DNA from: Desulfobulbus sp.
GTDB taxonomy: Bacteria; Desulfobacterota; Desulfobulbia; Desulfobulbales; Desulfobulbaceae
Assembly (NCBI GenBank): GCA_030600525.1
Contig: JAUVLX010000021.1
Location: 1 to 20,300 of the forward strand
Direction of reading: 5' to 3'
Length of the DNA: 20,300 nt
Shown here one piece after another: positions 7,683 to 16,154 of the stretch. A model generated the notes under the pieces. That model saw only the letters and a list, made by a program, of their open reading frames with translations, did not search any database and had not been told where the DNA came from. How positions within the stretch are numbered: the stretch's first letter is position 1; each line of letters starts with the position of its first letter. The translations under genes were made by a program, and so were the position numbers.

Positions 7683-9089
7683 ATGATATTTAAAAAAAAG
7701 GGTACCAGCGAAAACATCCTTATCCTTGGTCTTGGCGGCATTGGTTCTTACCTTGCTAAGCGACTCCTGCATGAAGGATATGCGATCACGGTAATCGAAC
7801 CTGACAGCGATCTCGTACGTTATGCTGACAGTGCCATGGATGCCCGCATGATACAAGGCAATGCCATGTCAGTGTCCTGCTGGCAGGATGCGCATGCAAA
7901 AAACATGGATTACCTGATTGCGGTGACCGATAACGATGCGATCAACATGCTCTCTGCCATGGTTGCTGATCGCTTTAATATACCCACCAAAATTGCCCGC
8001 GTAAGATCCCAAGACTTTGGCCATAGCAACTCCCTGCTTAAGGGAGAAGACCTGAAAGTTGACCTCTTCATTCATCCAGAGGAGCTTGCTGCCCAGGAAA
8101 TTGTCCGCATGATCAAACGAACTGCCGGTGATGAGATCATTGATATCGCCCTTGGTCAGATGCAGGTCATGGCAACAAGGATCACCCAAACATCTCCTTT
8201 TGCCTTTAAAAATTTAATTGATATCTCAAGGACTTACAGCGAATTCCCATTTCGAGTTGTCGCCATTGCCAGAGGGATCAATACGGTAATCCCCTCCGGC
8301 GAGCATGAAATTCTTCCCCAGGACCAAGTCCTGATTATGGCTGATAAGAAACACCTGCCAAAATTGATGGAACTCACCGGAGTAAAACAGCAACGGCGAC
8401 ACCGGGTTATGATCCTTGGCGGTGGCTTGGTTGGCTCTAGGATTGCCGAACTTCTCGGAAAAACCTTTCACGTTACCTTACTGGAAAAAGACGGTAAGAG
8501 AGCTGAAGAATTATCTTCCATGCTCAGAGACACGGAAGTACTCCATGGAGACGGCTCTGACAAAGAGGTCTTGGAAGAGGCCGGCCTCAAAGACATTGAC
8601 ACTTTTATCGCTTCAACGGGAGAAAATGAAACCAACATCATGAGTTGCATCCTCTCTAGGCATCTCATGGCCGCTCATGACGGTGAGAGTCAAGGAATGC
8701 AGCGCAAAACCATCTGCCTTGTCACCAAAGAGGAATACCTGGTGCTTGCCTCCACCAGTGGACTCGATATAGTCCTTAACAAAAAGATCCTGGCAGGAAA
8801 TGAAATCCTCACCTTTATTCGTGGAAGCGAGTTACTTTCCATCTCCCACATGCATGGGTTTGATGCTGAGGTCGTTGACTTGATTGCGGCCCCCAATGCC
8901 CCTATCACCCGCAAACCGCTCGCCAACCAGACCAAGGCGCTGGCTGGTCATATCATTGTCGGCAGTGTTTTTCGGGACGGACAGTGGAAAACAGCTGTGG
9001 GAGATACACATATTCATAATGGTGACAGAGCTATCGTCATTTGTAATACGCTCTACCTTAAAGATGTCCGCAAGCTTTTCTCAGCCTGA
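7683..9089 (+). CDS. trkA: Trk-type potassium uptake regulatory subunit TrkA
   Basis: A 468-residue protein made of two tandem RCK units, the standard TrkA layout. The first nucleotide-binding domain has GLGGIG (16-21) with acidic E39 at the end of strand 2, followed by a TrkA_C domain to about 225. The second has GGGLVG (246-251) with E268, then a second TrkA_C domain to the C-terminus. TrkA binds NAD(H) and nucleotides on the cytoplasmic face and gates the TrkH channel. trkH lies convergently, 19 bases away. ATG 7683 lacks a good Shine-Dalgarno. The frame stays open upstream to the methyltransferase stop, but no ATG lies there, so 7683 is the best start. Confidence 0.95.
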   Translation: MIFKKKGTSENILILGLGGIGSYLAKRLLHEGYAITVIEPDSDLVRYADSAMDARMIQGNAMSVSCWQDAHAKNMDYLIAVTDNDAINMLSAMVADRFNIPTKIARVRSQDFGHSNSLLKGEDLKVDLFIHPEELAAQEIVRMIKRTAGDEIIDIALGQMQVMATRITQTSPFAFKNLIDISRTYSEFPFRVVAIARGINTVIPSGEHEILPQDQVLIMADKKHLPKLMELTGVKQQRRHRVMILGGGLVGSRIAELLGKTFHVTLLEKDGKRAEELSSMLRDTEVLHGDGSDKEVLEEAGLKDIDTFIASTGENETNIMSCILSRHLMAAHDGESQGMQRKTICLVTKEEYLVLASTSGLDIVLNKKILAGNEILTFIRGSELLSISHMHGFDAEVVDLIAAPNAPITRKPLANQTKALAGHIIVGSVFRDGQWKTAVGDTHIHNGDRAIVICNTLYLKDVRKLFSA

Positions 9090-9108
9090 AAGCACAGGCA
9101 AGACACCT

Positions 9109-10614
9109 CTATTTCTTCCAAAATGACGGATAAAAGATAACCAAAGCGGAAAACATTTCCAGCCGTCCAACCAGCATATTCCAGGAAAGAAACCATTTAC
9201 TGGCATCAGACAAAAAGGCAAAGTTTTCACTGGGACCGACGGCTCCAAAACCAGGTCCGATATTCATCAGCGCTGAAATAACTGCGCTCATGGCACTGAT
9301 ATAGTCCAGGTCCTCCAAAAGAACCATCAAGCATCCGCCACCCAGAACCATAAAGATATTAACTATAAAATAACACAAGGCAAGATCGACCACAGAGGAG
9401 TCTACTGCCTTCTGATTAAGACGAATCGTGATCACAGAGCGGGGCTGAAAAAAGATTTTACGAATGGAGTTATACATATACTTACAGATAATTACATAAT
9501 GCACGACCTTGATCCCACTTGTGGTGGAACCTGCACAGGCACCGACAAAGCAGACAGTGAAAAGAAACATCTGCGCAGCTTGGGGCCACAGTTCATAATC
9601 TGTGGTCGTAAAGCCTGTGGTTGTTAAAAGTGACATTACCTGAAAAGTGCCGTACCGGAATGCATCAGGGATCGTATTGTAGGTGCCGTTATAGAGCAGT
9701 ATAAGTGATACCATTACCGAAAAGAAGAGAACCAGCACCACGTACCACTTGAATTCTGTATTCGTGTAAACCGCTTTCCAGTCTCCTCGCAGCAACAGAA
9801 AAAATAAAATAAACGTTGTCCCACCCAAAAACATGAACAGGATCGTTATCCAATCAAAATAAGCACTGTTGTAATGCCCAAGGCTTAAATTTTTCGGAGA
9901 ATAACCAGAAGTGGAAACCGTCCCAAAGGCTGTGCAGAGGGCATCAAAAATCGTCATATCTCCAGCCCACAGCAAACCTGCTTGGAGAAAATTCAAAAAA
10001 AGATAGATCCACCAAAGGCTGATCATGGTGTCACGGTTGCGCGGTTTGAATTTTTCCTTGGTGATTACCTGGCCAGGGCTGGACTCTGCCCGAAATAACC
10101 GAAGCCCACCCATTCCCTGAGGGAGCAAAATGATGGTTAAGGTAAGAAAGCCCATGCCACCGAGCAAATGGGTCTCACTACGCCAGAACAATAAGCCATG
10201 GGGTACGCACTCTATGTCGGTGAGCACCGTTGCACCGGTAGTGGTATACCCTGATATCATCTCAAAAAAAGCGTCGGTAAATGAAGGTATTGAGCCATGA
10301 AGCATGAATGGAAGGGCTGAAAAGGCAGAAACAACAAACCAACCAAAAACGGCAACGATAATACCGTCCTTCATATTCAATTCGTATTTTTTGCGACACA
10401 ACCACCATGCAGGGAGCCCCAGAAAGAAAGTCACAGCAGCCGAGACCACCAAGGAAGCCAAATCGCCCTCTCCGTAATACAAAGAACACAGCACAGGAAA
10501 CAGCATGGCGCTGCCAGTCACCATGAGTAACAATCCAAACACGTGAATTATTGATGCAATATGCATAAAATGAAGAAAGATCCTGTAAGAAAAGGTAGCA
10601 TTTGCAACCGTCAA
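9109..10614 (-). CDS. trkH: Trk potassium uptake channel subunit TrkH
   Basis: A polytopic membrane protein of up to 501 residues with the fourfold pore-loop pattern of TrkH/KtrB channels. The filter segments are SGYTTTGATVLTD, FGTVSTSGYSP, LLTTTGFTTTDYELWP and MNIGPGFGAVGPSENF. It is the K+-translocating subunit in the inner membrane, gated by TrkA. The start is uncertain. TTG 10614 has a GGTGA ribosome site six bases upstream and directly follows an in-frame stop. ATG 10566 (MHIASIIHVFGLLLM) better matches the usual N-terminus but lacks a well-spaced site. The stop is 19 bases from the stop of trkA on the opposite strand, so the two subunits are separately transcribed. Confidence 0.95.
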   Translation of the reverse strand: MTVANATFSYRIFLHFMHIASIIHVFGLLLMVTGSAMLFPVLCSLYYGEGDLASLVVSAAVTFFLGLPAWWLCRKKYELNMKDGIIVAVFGWFVVSAFSALPFMLHGSIPSFTDAFFEMISGYTTTGATVLTDIECVPHGLLFWRSETHLLGGMGFLTLTIILLPQGMGGLRLFRAESSPGQVITKEKFKPRNRDTMISLWWIYLFLNFLQAGLLWAGDMTIFDALCTAFGTVSTSGYSPKNLSLGHYNSAYFDWITILFMFLGGTTFILFFLLLRGDWKAVYTNTEFKWYVVLVLFFSVMVSLILLYNGTYNTIPDAFRYGTFQVMSLLTTTGFTTTDYELWPQAAQMFLFTVCFVGACAGSTTSGIKVVHYVIICKYMYNSIRKIFFQPRSVITIRLNQKAVDSSVVDLALCYFIVNIFMVLGGGCLMVLLEDLDYISAMSAVISALMNIGPGFGAVGPSENFAFLSDASKWFLSWNMLVGRLEMFSALVIFYPSFWKK

Positions 10615-10683
10615 ATATGATCACCGACAAAAACACCTGCTCCAGTTTACATGTGTTAATTCTCTGTCGGCTGATGCTTCCCA

Positions 10684-10712
10684 TTGCAAAAAAGAACAGT
10701 GCTATCTATAAT
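10684..10712 (+). promoter_or_regulatory. Candidate sigma70 promoter for mnmG
   Basis: TTGCAA (10684-10689) and a perfect TATAAT (10707-10712) are separated by 17 bases. Transcription would start near 10719, giving a leader of about 85 bases before mnmG. It lies in the 189-base divergent gap between trkH and mnmG, where a promoter for each is expected. I found no equally good - strand pair for trkH. Confidence 0.55.
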
Positions 10713-10803
10713 AAATCTTTTATTGCAGAGTCAATAGCTGATCACGTCACTTCACAATGCCGCAGTTTCAGTACACTCTTCTTCCTTCTACTCATTTAAT
10801 CAT

Positions 10804-12687
10804 ATGACAGATTTTGATATTGCCGTAATCGGGGCCGGGCATGCCGGTTGTGAAGCAGCTCTTGCCGCCGCCAGGATGGGTTGCCGAACACTTGTATGTG
10901 TTATTAATGCAGACACCATCGGTGCCATGTCCTGCAACCCTGCCATTGGAGGACTTGCCAAGGGTCACCTTGTTAGGGAGATCGATGCTCTAGGCGGAGA
11001 AATGGCCAAAAATATCGATGCAACCGGTATCCAGTTTCGTCGACTTAACACCAGCAAAGGACCTGCTGTACGATCATCACGGGCTCAAGCCGATCGGTTA
11101 CTGTATCGCCTGCGAATGAAAAATATCCTTGAAAACCAGGAAAACTTAGAGATCAGGCAAACAGTTGTTGATGAGATCCTGGTAGAAAACGATCAAATCA
11201 TTGGCCTCCGTACCTCTCTGGACGAACACCTCACCGTCAAGGCTGTGGTTGTCACCACCGGAACGTTTCTCAACGGGCTGATCCATGTCGGTCTCAAGCA
11301 TTTCCCGGCAGGAAGAATGGGTGACGTTCCTTCCCTGAAACTTGCAAAGTGGTTCAAAGAATACGGTTTTGCTGTCGGCAGAATGAAAACAGGGACAGTG
11401 CCACGTATCGATGGCAACACCATTGACTATTCGCAACTGGAAGCACAGTATTCTGATGAGCCCCCAAACCTGTTCTCCTTTTCCTCTACCGGCCCGCCTC
11501 CGCTTGAGCAGCGGCCTTGTTATATCACCTACACCAATGAAACGACCCATCAGATAATCAGTAATTCCATAGATCAGTCGCCCCTGTTTGCAGGTATCAT
11601 AGAAGGGGTTGGCGCTCGTTACTGTCCTTCCATTGAGGACAAGGTGATGCGTTTTCCTGAAAAAAGCAGACACCAGATTTTTCTTGAGCCTGAAGGGCTT
11701 GATACGGTTGAGGTGTATCCCAACGGTATCCCGACCAGCCTGCCACTGAGCACTCAGATTGACATGATCCACTCTATACCGGGTATGGAAAATGCTCGTA
11801 TTATGCGCCCAGGATATGCCATTGAGTACGATTACGTTGACCCACGCGAGCTAAAACCGTCACTGGAAACCAAAAAAATACAGGGTCTCTTTCTGGCAGG
11901 ACAGATAAACGGTACGTCAGGCTACGAAGAAGCTGCGGGGCAGGGATTGATTGCGGCAATCAACAGTGTTAAATATGTTCGCGACCAGGAACCTTTAATC
12001 CTCGACCGTTCCCAGGCATATCTCGGAGTGCTGATAGACGATCTGGTCACACTGGGTACTAAAGAGCCCTACCGTCTCTTCACCTCCAGAGCTGAATATA
12101 GATTGCTGCTTCGCGAAGACAATGCAGATATACGATTAAGAGAAATCGGTTACGACCTTGGTTTGGTCGACCAGCCCACGTGGCAATCCTTTCTTACAAA
12201 AAAGAAAAGTATAAATGAAGCGGTCAGTGCGCTGCAGGAAATCAGGATAAAGCCGTCAGCAGTTGTTAACCGCTCTCTGGAAGAAAACAACTCAACGCCT
12301 TTGACTCAGGCATTATCTATGGCTGATCTCCTTCGCAGACCGGAAATCAAACTTACCAATCTCACCCGGCTGGCCTTAAAAGCGGAGGTGAGCTTACCAC
12401 CCGCACTTGTACACCTAGACTTCCAGCAGGAAGTAGAACTCCAAGTTAAATATGCCGGCTATATCAAACGTCAGGAAGAACAGGTCAACAGGTTCAAAAA
12501 ACTCGAACAAATGGCCTTACCTGAAAATATGATATATAAAGGGCTCCCCGGACTCTCAAACGAGGTTGTTGAAAAACTTACTCAGGTTCAGCCGCTATCA
12601 CTGGGCCAGGCCTCCCGCATCTCTGGAGTTACCCCAGCTGCTATATCAGTGCTCCAGGTCTACCTGAAACAAAAAGGACTCCTCTAG
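10804..12687 (+). CDS. mnmG: tRNA uridine-5-carboxymethylaminomethyl modification enzyme MnmG
   Basis: A full-length MnmG/GidA of 627 residues. With MnmE it forms the complex that modifies U34 at the tRNA wobble position, using FAD and NADH. The FAD dinucleotide motif GAGHAG is at 10-15, and CNPAIGGLAKGHLVREIDALGG at 44-64 includes the conserved cysteine C44. A second conserved cysteine, C238, lies in RPCYITYTNETTH. A second family signature, GTSGYEEAAGQG, is present in the FAD-binding domain, and the C-terminal helical domain ends normally. The start fits the family's N-terminus but the upstream sequence is pyrimidine-rich with no Shine-Dalgarno. lgt follows 16 bases after the stop, suggesting co-transcription. 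In many genomes mnmG is near the replication origin, but no origin was seen here. Confidence 0.98.
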   Translation: MTDFDIAVIGAGHAGCEAALAAARMGCRTLVCVINADTIGAMSCNPAIGGLAKGHLVREIDALGGEMAKNIDATGIQFRRLNTSKGPAVRSSRAQADRLLYRLRMKNILENQENLEIRQTVVDEILVENDQIIGLRTSLDEHLTVKAVVVTTGTFLNGLIHVGLKHFPAGRMGDVPSLKLAKWFKEYGFAVGRMKTGTVPRIDGNTIDYSQLEAQYSDEPPNLFSFSSTGPPPLEQRPCYITYTNETTHQIISNSIDQSPLFAGIIEGVGARYCPSIEDKVMRFPEKSRHQIFLEPEGLDTVEVYPNGIPTSLPLSTQIDMIHSIPGMENARIMRPGYAIEYDYVDPRELKPSLETKKIQGLFLAGQINGTSGYEEAAGQGLIAAINSVKYVRDQEPLILDRSQAYLGVLIDDLVTLGTKEPYRLFTSRAEYRLLLREDNADIRLREIGYDLGLVDQPTWQSFLTKKKSINEAVSALQEIRIKPSAVVNRSLEENNSTPLTQALSMADLLRRPEIKLTNLTRLALKAEVSLPPALVHLDFQQEVELQVKYAGYIKRQEEQVNRFKKLEQMALPENMIYKGLPGLSNEVVEKLTQVQPLSLGQASRISGVTPAAISVLQVYLKQKGLL

Positions 12688-12703
12688 TCTGGTACATGCC
12701 TGC

Positions 12704-13522
12704 ATGCTCTCCTATCCTCAACTAGACCCGATCATCTTTTCTGTCGGCCCCTTTTCTGTTCGCTGGTACGGCTTGATGTATGTGATCGGGTTTATCTCGG
12801 CATATCTACTGGTTACCTACCAAGCAAAAAAGTTTGGCTGGCAAAAACTAACAGACCATCTTGACAACCTTAATCTGTCCTTAATAATTGGGGTAATTAT
12901 CGGAGGCAGATTAGGATATGTTTGCTTTTATAATCCAGCGTATTACTTTCATCATCCTTTGGATATCTTGGCCATATGGAATGGGGGGATGTCGTTTCAC
13001 GGCGGCTGCACAGGTGCACTGATCGCGGGGTTTCTCTACTGTTCCCGGACTCGGCTCCATTTCTGGAAGGCAGCTGATCTCTACGTAGTCACCGTTCCGA
13101 TTGGTCTTTTTTTCGGTCGCTTGGGAAACTTTATAAACGGGGAACTCTATGGCCGCACGACAACAGTTGCCTGGGGCATGATCTTTCCTGGTGGTGGGCC
13201 CCTGCCACGACATCCCTCCCAACTATACGAAGCTCTTTTGGAAGGAATCCTTTTGTTTACCATCCTGTGGAGTATAAAAAGGAAGCCATGGGCAAAGAAT
13301 CCTGGCGTTTTTTGGCCCCACGGTTCTCTTCTGGCTCTTTTTTTGATTTGTTACAGTGTATTTCGTTTTATTATAGAATACTTCCGTGAACCTGACCCAC
13401 AGTTAGGGTTGCTGCTTGCTGGATTTTCTATGGGTCAGGTGCTCAGCTGTTTCATGAGCGCGGTTGGGATAGGCTTATGGTACTGGCGGAGTGTGGTAGC
13501 AGCAAGAAGCAAGCAGCAATAG
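12704..13522 (+). CDS. lgt: Prolipoprotein diacylglyceryl transferase
   Basis: A 272-residue polytopic inner-membrane enzyme that transfers diacylglycerol from phosphatidylglycerol to the lipobox cysteine, the first step of lipoprotein maturation. Family motifs are FSVRWYGLMY (17-26), the HGG with H99, and the signature GRLGNFINGELYG (138-150) containing the essential arginine R139. HPSQLYE (170-176) and FRFIIEYFREPD near the C-terminus are also typical. Seven or so membrane segments are visible. It starts 16 bases after mnmG and has no obvious Shine-Dalgarno of its own. It converges on the HU-type gene with only 14 bases between stops. Nothing unusual in the sequence. Confidence 0.97.
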   Translation: MLSYPQLDPIIFSVGPFSVRWYGLMYVIGFISAYLLVTYQAKKFGWQKLTDHLDNLNLSLIIGVIIGGRLGYVCFYNPAYYFHHPLDILAIWNGGMSFHGGCTGALIAGFLYCSRTRLHFWKAADLYVVTVPIGLFFGRLGNFINGELYGRTTTVAWGMIFPGGGPLPRHPSQLYEALLEGILLFTILWSIKRKPWAKNPGVFWPHGSLLALFLICYSVFRFIIEYFREPDPQLGLLLAGFSMGQVLSCFMSAVGIGLWYWRSVVAARSKQQ

Positions 13523-13536
13523 GCTGCAACCGTTTA

Positions 13537-13815
13537 TTAATGATCGCCTAGCTTTTGCGAGAGATGTTTTCCTGGTCGAAACCTGACTGCCTTACGTGAA
13601 GGAATAGGGACCACTTCGCCCGTTTTAGGATTTCTCCCCGTACGAGGAGCGCGATCAACTACGGTAAAGCTACCAAATCCTGCCAAAGTAACCCGCTCAC
13701 CGCCTTTCATAGCTGTCGACATCATAGTCAACATTCCGTTCAGGCCTCGCTCTGCGGCGGCTTTACTTATCCTTGCCGAACTGGCTATGGTTTCAATAAG
13801 ATCATTCTTGTTCAT
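13537..13815 (-). CDS. HU-family DNA-binding protein
   Basis: A 92-residue histone-like protein starting MNKNDLIETIASSARISKAA. The family signature GFGSFTVVDRAPRTGRNPKTGEVVPIP spans the DNA-binding arm, with the intercalating proline in the RNPKTGE segment. HU proteins bind DNA as dimers, bend it and compact the nucleoid. ATG 13815 was chosen over the upstream in-frame start at 13854 because it matches the family N-terminus and has a strong AAGGGGG ribosome site. HU and IHF cannot be told apart firmly by eye; the sequence looks more like HU. The 224 bases upstream are AT-rich and contain a perfect inverted repeat. Confidence 0.95.
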   Translation of the reverse strand: MNKNDLIETIASSARISKAAAERGLNGMLTMMSTAMKGGERVTLAGFGSFTVVDRAPRTGRNPKTGEVVPIPSRKAVRFRPGKHLSQKLGDH

Positions 13816-13928
13816 TTTTCCCCCTTTTTCGCCTTGGATACTTCTCAAAAGCATTAAAAAAACAGTCTCTCTAAACTTTTTATTTGTTTAACTAAAGCGT
13901 AGCAGAAGGAAAAAAACAATTGAGGAAA

Positions 13929-13960
13929 CTACTGAGCGAGAGTAGGTATTTTTACCTACT
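13929..13960. promoter_or_regulatory. Nested inverted repeats, candidate operator or RNA switch
   Basis: A perfect 8-bp inverted repeat, AGTAGGTA-TTTT-TACCTACT, occupies 13941-13960. Its left arm can also pair with CTACT at 13929-13933 across a 7-base spacer, so two hairpins sharing the AGTAG arm are possible. Neither strand has a T-run after the hairpin, which argues against an intrinsic terminator. It lies 126 bases upstream of the HU-type gene and 80 bases after the response-regulator stop. A binding site for a dimeric regulator is the simplest reading, but this is inference. Confidence 0.45.
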
Positions 13961-14039
13961 AAAGAAAAAAATGATATAAAAGAGAGGAGGTTAAGAGAAC
14001 TACAAAGGCCTTAAAAAAAGAACATGTTGCCTATCTTTT

Positions 14040-14708
14040 TTAAACATCTTCTAAAAATACATTATTGCGAACAACATAATTCACCAGATCAACGGTGTTT
14101 TTCATATTAAATTTCTTAATAAGACTTGCCCGGTGGTGATCTACTGTGCGTGGACTTAATGTCAACAATCCTGCAATTTTTTTGCTGGTATACCCCTTAA
14201 CCACTAGTTGTAGTACCTGCTTTTCACGCGGCGACAAGGTGACAATAGGTACGCTTGCCTGCTCTCTAAAGGCACCGATCATATCTCCTGATATTTCCTC
14301 CTGTAATTGTGGAGACACGTAGGTTTTCCCCTTTTTTATTCTTCCGATAGCCTTTATCAGTTCAGCATCGGAGTCTTCTTTAATTAGATAACCATGTACC
14401 CCAGCGGCTATGGAGTGATAAAAGTATTGATTATCCCCATGCATGGTAACAATCAATACTTTGATATCAGGATAGCGTTGCTTTATCTGTCCGACCGCCT
14501 CAATTCCATTCATATCAGGCATCGAAATATCAAGAATAACCATATCGGGACTCTGCTCTCTTAGCACTTCCAGCAATTCAATGCCGTTAGCAGCTTCCGC
14601 AACCACACTCATCCCTTCATTATCAGCAATAATACTCTTTATGCCTTGTCTGATAAGACTGTGGTCATCTGCAATGACTATTCGATAATTTTCTTTTTCG
14701 GTATACAT
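14040..14708 (-). CDS. NarL/FixJ-family response regulator
   Basis: A 222-residue two-component response regulator. The receiver domain (8-125) has the acidic pair D14/D15, the phosphoacceptor D60 in VILDISMPDMNG, T88 and K110, all in the expected places. A LuxR-type helix-turn-helix (about 158-220) includes LSPREKQVLQLVVKGYTSKKIA and LSPRTVDHHRASLIKKF. Phosphorylation should promote dimerisation and DNA binding. No sensor kinase lies in the window, so it is an orphan here. Its ATG directly follows the stop codon of the Nth-Xth fusion gene (TAA then ATG, no gap) and has no Shine-Dalgarno, so it probably depends on translational coupling. Target genes are unknown. Confidence 0.95.
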   Translation of the reverse strand: MYTEKENYRIVIADDHSLIRQGIKSIIADNEGMSVVAEAANGIELLEVLREQSPDMVILDISMPDMNGIEAVGQIKQRYPDIKVLIVTMHGDNQYFYHSIAAGVHGYLIKEDSDAELIKAIGRIKKGKTYVSPQLQEEISGDMIGAFREQASVPIVTLSPREKQVLQLVVKGYTSKKIAGLLTLSPRTVDHHRASLIKKFNMKNTVDLVNYVVRNNVFLEDV

Positions 14709-16154
14709 TTATTGATAGTGTATGCTTACAGGACAGTGATCAGATCCCGTGATATCATCATGAATGGCAGCTTCAACAAGCCGGTGCCGGCTCCCTGGAT
14801 CTAGTAAAAAATAGTCAATCCGCCACCCTATATTTTTAGCTCGAGCATTAAACCGGTAACTCCACCACGTATAGTTACCGGGCTCACGGTTAAACTCTCG
14901 GAAGGTGTCTATATATCCAGTAGCAATGACCTCATCCATCCACGCTCGTTCATAAGGGGAAAACCCTGGATTCTGTTTATTTGATTGAGGATTTGCCAAA
15001 TCAAGAGGTTTATGGGCTACGTTCAGGTCGCCGCACAATACCACAGATTTACTCTGCTGCAATTTTTCTATAAATGTAAAAAGGGCCCGGTTAAATTTCA
15101 GTTTATAGTCAATCCGTTTTAATGCGGGTTGGGCGTTCGGGAAATAGGTATTGATAAAATAAAAATCATCATATTCTAAGGCAATTACCCGACCTTCCTC
15201 ATCAAATTCCTTTTTACCAAGGCCATACAACACTCCAAGAGGCTCTTTTTTGGAAAATATGGCCGTTCCGGAATATCCTTTTCGTTGAGCCGGATTCCAG
15301 TAAATATGATATCCGGCAACATTGAGCACCAAATCGGGCAACTGCTCAGGCATGGCCTTTATTTCTTGTACCGCAAAGATATCAGCATCAAATTTATGAA
15401 AAATTTCCATAAACTCTTTATTTAATGCTGCCCGTAATCCATTGACATTCCAAGACACAAAATACAACTCTTTATCAGATGTTTTCCGGCCAATTTGTTT
15501 TAGCCTTCGGGGCGTCACTCCTATCTTCGGGCAAAACGTCTCTAAAACGCAGCGGTCACAGTATGGCCGCTGTGGTTTGCAAAGTCCCTGACCAAAAGCA
15601 ACAAGGATGGAATTAATATCCAACCAATATTGCTGAGGTAACTTCTTACGCAGTTCCATTTCGGTCTGCAATGGTGTTTTAGTAGCAACATACCCCCAGA
15701 TATTCATTATCCGGTGCACATGAGTATCGACACAAATTGCCGGTTTTTTAAAGGCTACCGCCACAACCAAATTTGCCGTTTTCCTACCAACACCAGGCAG
15801 ACGCAGTAATGTTTCCACACTTTGCGGTACGTTCCCTCCAAACTCCTCTTCAAGAACTTGAGGCAGAGCATGTAGATATTTGGCTTTATTTCGGTAAAAG
15901 CCAACCGGGTATATGATTTTTTCCAGTTGGGAGACAGACAGACGGGCTAACTGTTCGGGAGTTTCAGCCTCGGTAAACAACCGTTGCGCAGCTACAGCGG
16001 TAGCCTCGTCTTTAGTACGTGCAGAAAGGATCGTGGCAACCAACACCTTAAAAGGATCATTGGTTTGCACGGCAATGAGGTCAACTACTGGTACCTGATA
16101 GTTAACAACTTCTTTTTTTACCAGGGAAATAGCCTGATCAATATTTATAGTCAC
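14709..16154 (-). CDS. Endonuclease III-exonuclease III fusion (Nth-Xth)
   Basis: One continuous 481-residue frame joining two base-excision-repair enzymes. Residues 1-215 are endonuclease III: helix-hairpin-helix LPGVGRKTANLVVAVAF with catalytic Lys125, Asp143 in CVDTHVHR, and a 4Fe-4S loop C192-x6-C199-x2-C202-x5-C208. After a basic linker of about 15 residues, 230-481 are exonuclease III: N236 in FVSWNVNGLR, E264 in AVQEIK, Y337 in NTYFPN, D376/N378 in GDLNVA, D447 in WRIDYF and D472/H473 in TGSDHCPV. Both halves look active, so one protein could remove oxidised pyrimidines, nick the strand and trim the blocked 3' end. Start is GTG 16154, with a TATAAT at 16165-16170 only ten bases upstream and no clear Shine-Dalgarno. 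The response regulator follows with no gap. Confidence 0.95.
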   Translation of the reverse strand: MTINIDQAISLVKKEVVNYQVPVVDLIAVQTNDPFKVLVATILSARTKDEATAVAAQRLFTEAETPEQLARLSVSQLEKIIYPVGFYRNKAKYLHALPQVLEEEFGGNVPQSVETLLRLPGVGRKTANLVVAVAFKKPAICVDTHVHRIMNIWGYVATKTPLQTEMELRKKLPQQYWLDINSILVAFGQGLCKPQRPYCDRCVLETFCPKIGVTPRRLKQIGRKTSDKELYFVSWNVNGLRAALNKEFMEIFHKFDADIFAVQEIKAMPEQLPDLVLNVAGYHIYWNPAQRKGYSGTAIFSKKEPLGVLYGLGKKEFDEEGRVIALEYDDFYFINTYFPNAQPALKRIDYKLKFNRALFTFIEKLQQSKSVVLCGDLNVAHKPLDLANPQSNKQNPGFSPYERAWMDEVIATGYIDTFREFNREPGNYTWWSYRFNARAKNIGWRIDYFLLDPGSRHRLVEAAIHDDITGSDHCPVSIHYQ

